NCBI GenBank assembly: GCA_014653355.1
Contig: JACWEO010000010.1
Location: forward strand, 1 to 37,545
Source of the DNA: Pelagibacterales bacterium SAG-MED47
Lineage (GTDB): Bacteria; Pseudomonadota; Alphaproteobacteria; Pelagibacterales; Pelagibacteraceae
Direction of reading: 5' to 3'
DNA length: 37,545 bases
This document shows positions 35,860 through 37,545 of this stretch, piece after piece (position 1 is the first letter of the stretch; every line of letters starts with the position of its first letter). The notes under the pieces are model-generated. The model had not been told where the DNA came from and did no database searches. It was given only the letters and a program-made list of their open reading frames with translations. A program made the translations under genes and the position numbers.

Positions 35860-35902
35860 AAAAAATAGTTTTTTAACCCATGTTAATAAATAATCAAGGT
35901 AA

Positions 35903-36835
35903 TTATTTAAATAAATCTGATACTGATGTTGAATTAGATATTCTTTTTATTGCTTCACCCATTAAGCCAGAAATTGGTAAAACTTCTATATTTTTAACAT
36001 TTCTAGTTTTTTCAACATTATCTATGGTATCTGTAATTACTAAATTTTTAATTACTGAATTTTTAATTTTTTTTACTGCATCACCACTTAAGACTCCATG
36101 AGTAATATAAACATAAACTTCTTTTGCACCTCTTGATTTTAATGCTTTAGCTGCATTAACGATTGTTCCACCAGAGTCAATTATATCATCCACAATTATA
36201 CAGGTTTGGCCCCTTACATCTCCAATAATATTCATAACTTGTGATTTACCTGGCTTTGGTCTTCTTTTATCAACAATTGCCAAACCTACATTTAAAAGTT
36301 TTCCAAGTGCTCTAGCTCTTTCAGTTCCTCCTACATCTGGAGCTACGCAAATGATCTTTTTACTTTTAATTTTTTTTTTTGCATGCCTTGCAAAAATCGG
36401 TGTTGCAAATAAGTTGTCTACTGGAATGTCAAAGAAACCTTGAATTTGACCTGCATGTAAATCAACAGTAACAACTCTGTCTGCACCAGCTTTTGTAATT
36501 AAGTTCGAAACTAGTTTGGCAGATATAGATGTTCTTGGAACAACTTTTCTATCTTGTCTTGCATATCCAAAGTAAGGAATAACAGCTGTTATATTTTTTG
36601 CAGAAGATCTTTTTAAAGCATCTATAGATAATAATAATTCCATTAGATTATCATTTGCTGGAGATGAAATTGATTGAATTATAAAAATACTGTTACCCCT
36701 TATATTTTCATTTATTTCTACATAAATTTCTCCATCAGAAAATTTTCTTATACTTGAGTTTACAAGCTTAGATTTCAAATATTTAGCAATATTTTTACTA
36801 AGAACTTTGTTGCTATTTCCAGTTAATAATTTCAT
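35903..36835 (-). CDS. prs: Ribose-phosphate pyrophosphokinase
   Basis: Prs makes phosphoribosyl pyrophosphate from ribose 5-phosphate and ATP, for nucleotides, His and Trp. The 310-residue protein has the class I pattern: [20 protein letters not shown], the metal/ATP site [35 protein letters not shown], and the PRPP-binding loop [18 protein letters not shown]. It lies between pgeF (8-bp gap) and rplY (43-bp gap) on the same strand; neighbouring prs and rplY genes are common in alphaproteobacteria. Confidence 0.98.
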   Translation of the reverse strand: MKLLTGNSNKVLSKNIAKYLKSKLVNSSIRKFSDGEIYVEINENIRGNSIFIIQSISSPANDNLMELLLSIDALKRSSAKNITAVIPYFGYARQDRKVVPRTSISAKLVSNLITKAGADRVVTVDLHAGQIQGFFDIPVDNLFATPIFARHAKKKIKSKKIICVAPDVGGTERARALGKLLNVGLAIVDKRRPKPGKSQVMNIIGDVRGQTCIIVDDIIDSGGTIVNAAKALKSRGAKEVYVYITHGVLSGDAVKKIKNSVIKNLVITDTIDNVEKTRNVKNIEVLPISGLMGEAIKRISNSTSVSDLFK

Positions 36836-36843
36836 TGAAAAGT

Positions 36844-37545
36844 TTAATTAATCATAATTATAGAAATATTTCTACCATAATCATCATGTTTTGATTTTAT
36901 TGATTGTCTTGCACTATAAAAATTATTTTTTATATCAAAAGTATCAATATTTATCATATCAATTTTCGTAATTTTGTTATACTTAAGTTGTGATTTAACA
37001 AAATATAGTAAATCAAAATATATTGAATTTTTTTTATTTTTAAAAAAGACTTTATTTCCTCTATTTTTTTTAATGAATTTTTTCTTAAAATCCTTTCCTA
37101 CTTCATAATTTGTTTGCCCAATACAAGGACCAATAGCTGCAGTAATAGAATTTTTTTTACAGCCCTTTTTTAACATAAAATTTATCACTTTTTCAATTAT
37201 TCCTTTAAGGGCACCCTTCCATCCAGCATGAATAGCAGCAACCATAATTCTTTTGTTATCAAATAATAAGATAGGAGCACAATCTGCAGTTAAAACAGCA
37301 ATGGGGAGTTTTTTCTGATCAGTTATAACTGCATCAGCCTTAACTTTATTTTTTTTTAATTTGAAATCTTTATTTAAAAAAACAAATTTATTACTATGAA
37401 CTTGATTTAGTAAAAAAATATTTTTTGAATTTTTACTTATTCTATTTTTTACAATTTTAAGGTTCTTTTTAATTTTATCTTTTTTGTCATTTGAACCATG
37501 TCCACAATTTAAACTTTTATAAATTCCAGGATTAATTTCTGGCTT
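36844..37545 (-). CDS. pgeF: PgeF/YfiH family multicopper-like 'laccase domain' protein, cut by the right edge
   Basis: The frame is open from its stop at 36844 to the end of the window, giving 234 residues without the N-terminal start. The three metal-binding residues of the family are present: His in NQVHSNKF, Cys in VLTADCAPI and His in [18 protein letters not shown] near the visible start and [14 protein letters not shown] near the C-terminus are also typical. An ATG inside (37245) would begin only at [11 protein letters not shown] and is not the true start. E. coli YfiH corrects peptidoglycan precursors carrying serine, and other members act on purine nucleosides; which applies here is unknown. 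Confidence 0.93.
   Translation of the reverse strand, partial: KPEINPGIYKSLNCGHGSNDKKDKIKKNLKIVKNRISKNSKNIFLLNQVHSNKFVFLNKDFKLKKNKVKADAVITDQKKLPIAVLTADCAPILLFDNKRIMVAAIHAGWKGALKGIIEKVINFMLKKGCKKNSITAAIGPCIGQTNYEVGKDFKKKFIKKNRGNKVFFKNKKNSIYFDLLYFVKSQLKYNKITKIDMINIDTFDIKNNFYSARQSIKSKHDDYGRNISIIMIN

Overview
The window looks like a piece of a streamlined marine alphaproteobacterium of the SAR11 / Pelagibacterales type. The reasons are a very AT-rich sequence, genes that abut or overlap almost everywhere, intergenic gaps that never exceed about 120 bp, almost no Shine-Dalgarno sequences, and a typical alphaproteobacterial gene set: an aa3-type cytochrome oxidase operon with ctaB/ctaG/SURF1, the mutY-dciA-dsbA-smc neighbourhood, CcrM next to RNase HII, ispH-thrB-rnhA, and petABC. 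The assignment to SAR11 is inference from gene content and composition, not a database match. I see no mobile element, prophage, CRISPR array or rRNA.

Layout. (1) 1-596: the edge of the window, where an 87-bp inverted copy of mutY is joined to an N-terminally truncated rsmE; this looks like an amplification or assembly chimera. (2) 656-6150, plus strand: cytochrome c oxidase operon coxB-coxA-ctaB-(41-aa CoxF-like ORF)-ctaG-coxC-SURF1, followed without a gap by thrC and a peroxiredoxin. (3) 8040-20541, minus strand: one uninterrupted run of 15 genes, read in the order dciA, dsbA-like, smc, atpI-B-E-b'-b, crtI-crtB-crtY-blh, ispH, thrB, rnhA. No gap in it exceeds 33 bp. (4) 20542-22667, plus: mutY and a flavin monooxygenase. 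(5) 22664-25133, minus: a type-4-like uracil-DNA glycosylase, rnhB, ccrM. (6) 25145-29066, plus: TPR protein, ispE, tRNA-Gln(UUG), CCA-adding/poly(A) polymerase family enzyme. (7) 29053-30828, minus: greA, hemF, trmL. (8) 30921-33480, plus: petABC (cytochrome bc1). (9) 33457-37545, minus: pgeF (cut by the right edge), prs, rplY, pth, ychF.

How the genes work together. The window carries much of the aerobic energy chain: the bc1 complex, the aa3 oxidase with its haem and copper assembly factors, and the membrane Fo sector of ATP synthase. The F1 genes are not here. Directly downstream of the Fo genes are phytoene desaturase, phytoene synthase, lycopene cyclase and the Blh-type beta-carotene cleavage enzyme, which together make retinal. 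IspH, which makes the C5 isoprenoid precursors, follows. Retinal is the chromophore of proteorhodopsin, so proton-pump chromophore synthesis and the proton-driven ATP synthase channel share one possible transcript. Neither the rhodopsin gene nor a GGPP synthase (crtE) lies in the window.

The most unusual items are an SMC protein that keeps both ATPase halves but appears to lack the hinge domain, a uracil-DNA glycosylase homologue without the usual Fe-S cysteines and motif histidine, two GANTC sites just upstream of the probable ccrM start, and the left-edge chimera. I did not find a convincing wholly new multi-gene system.
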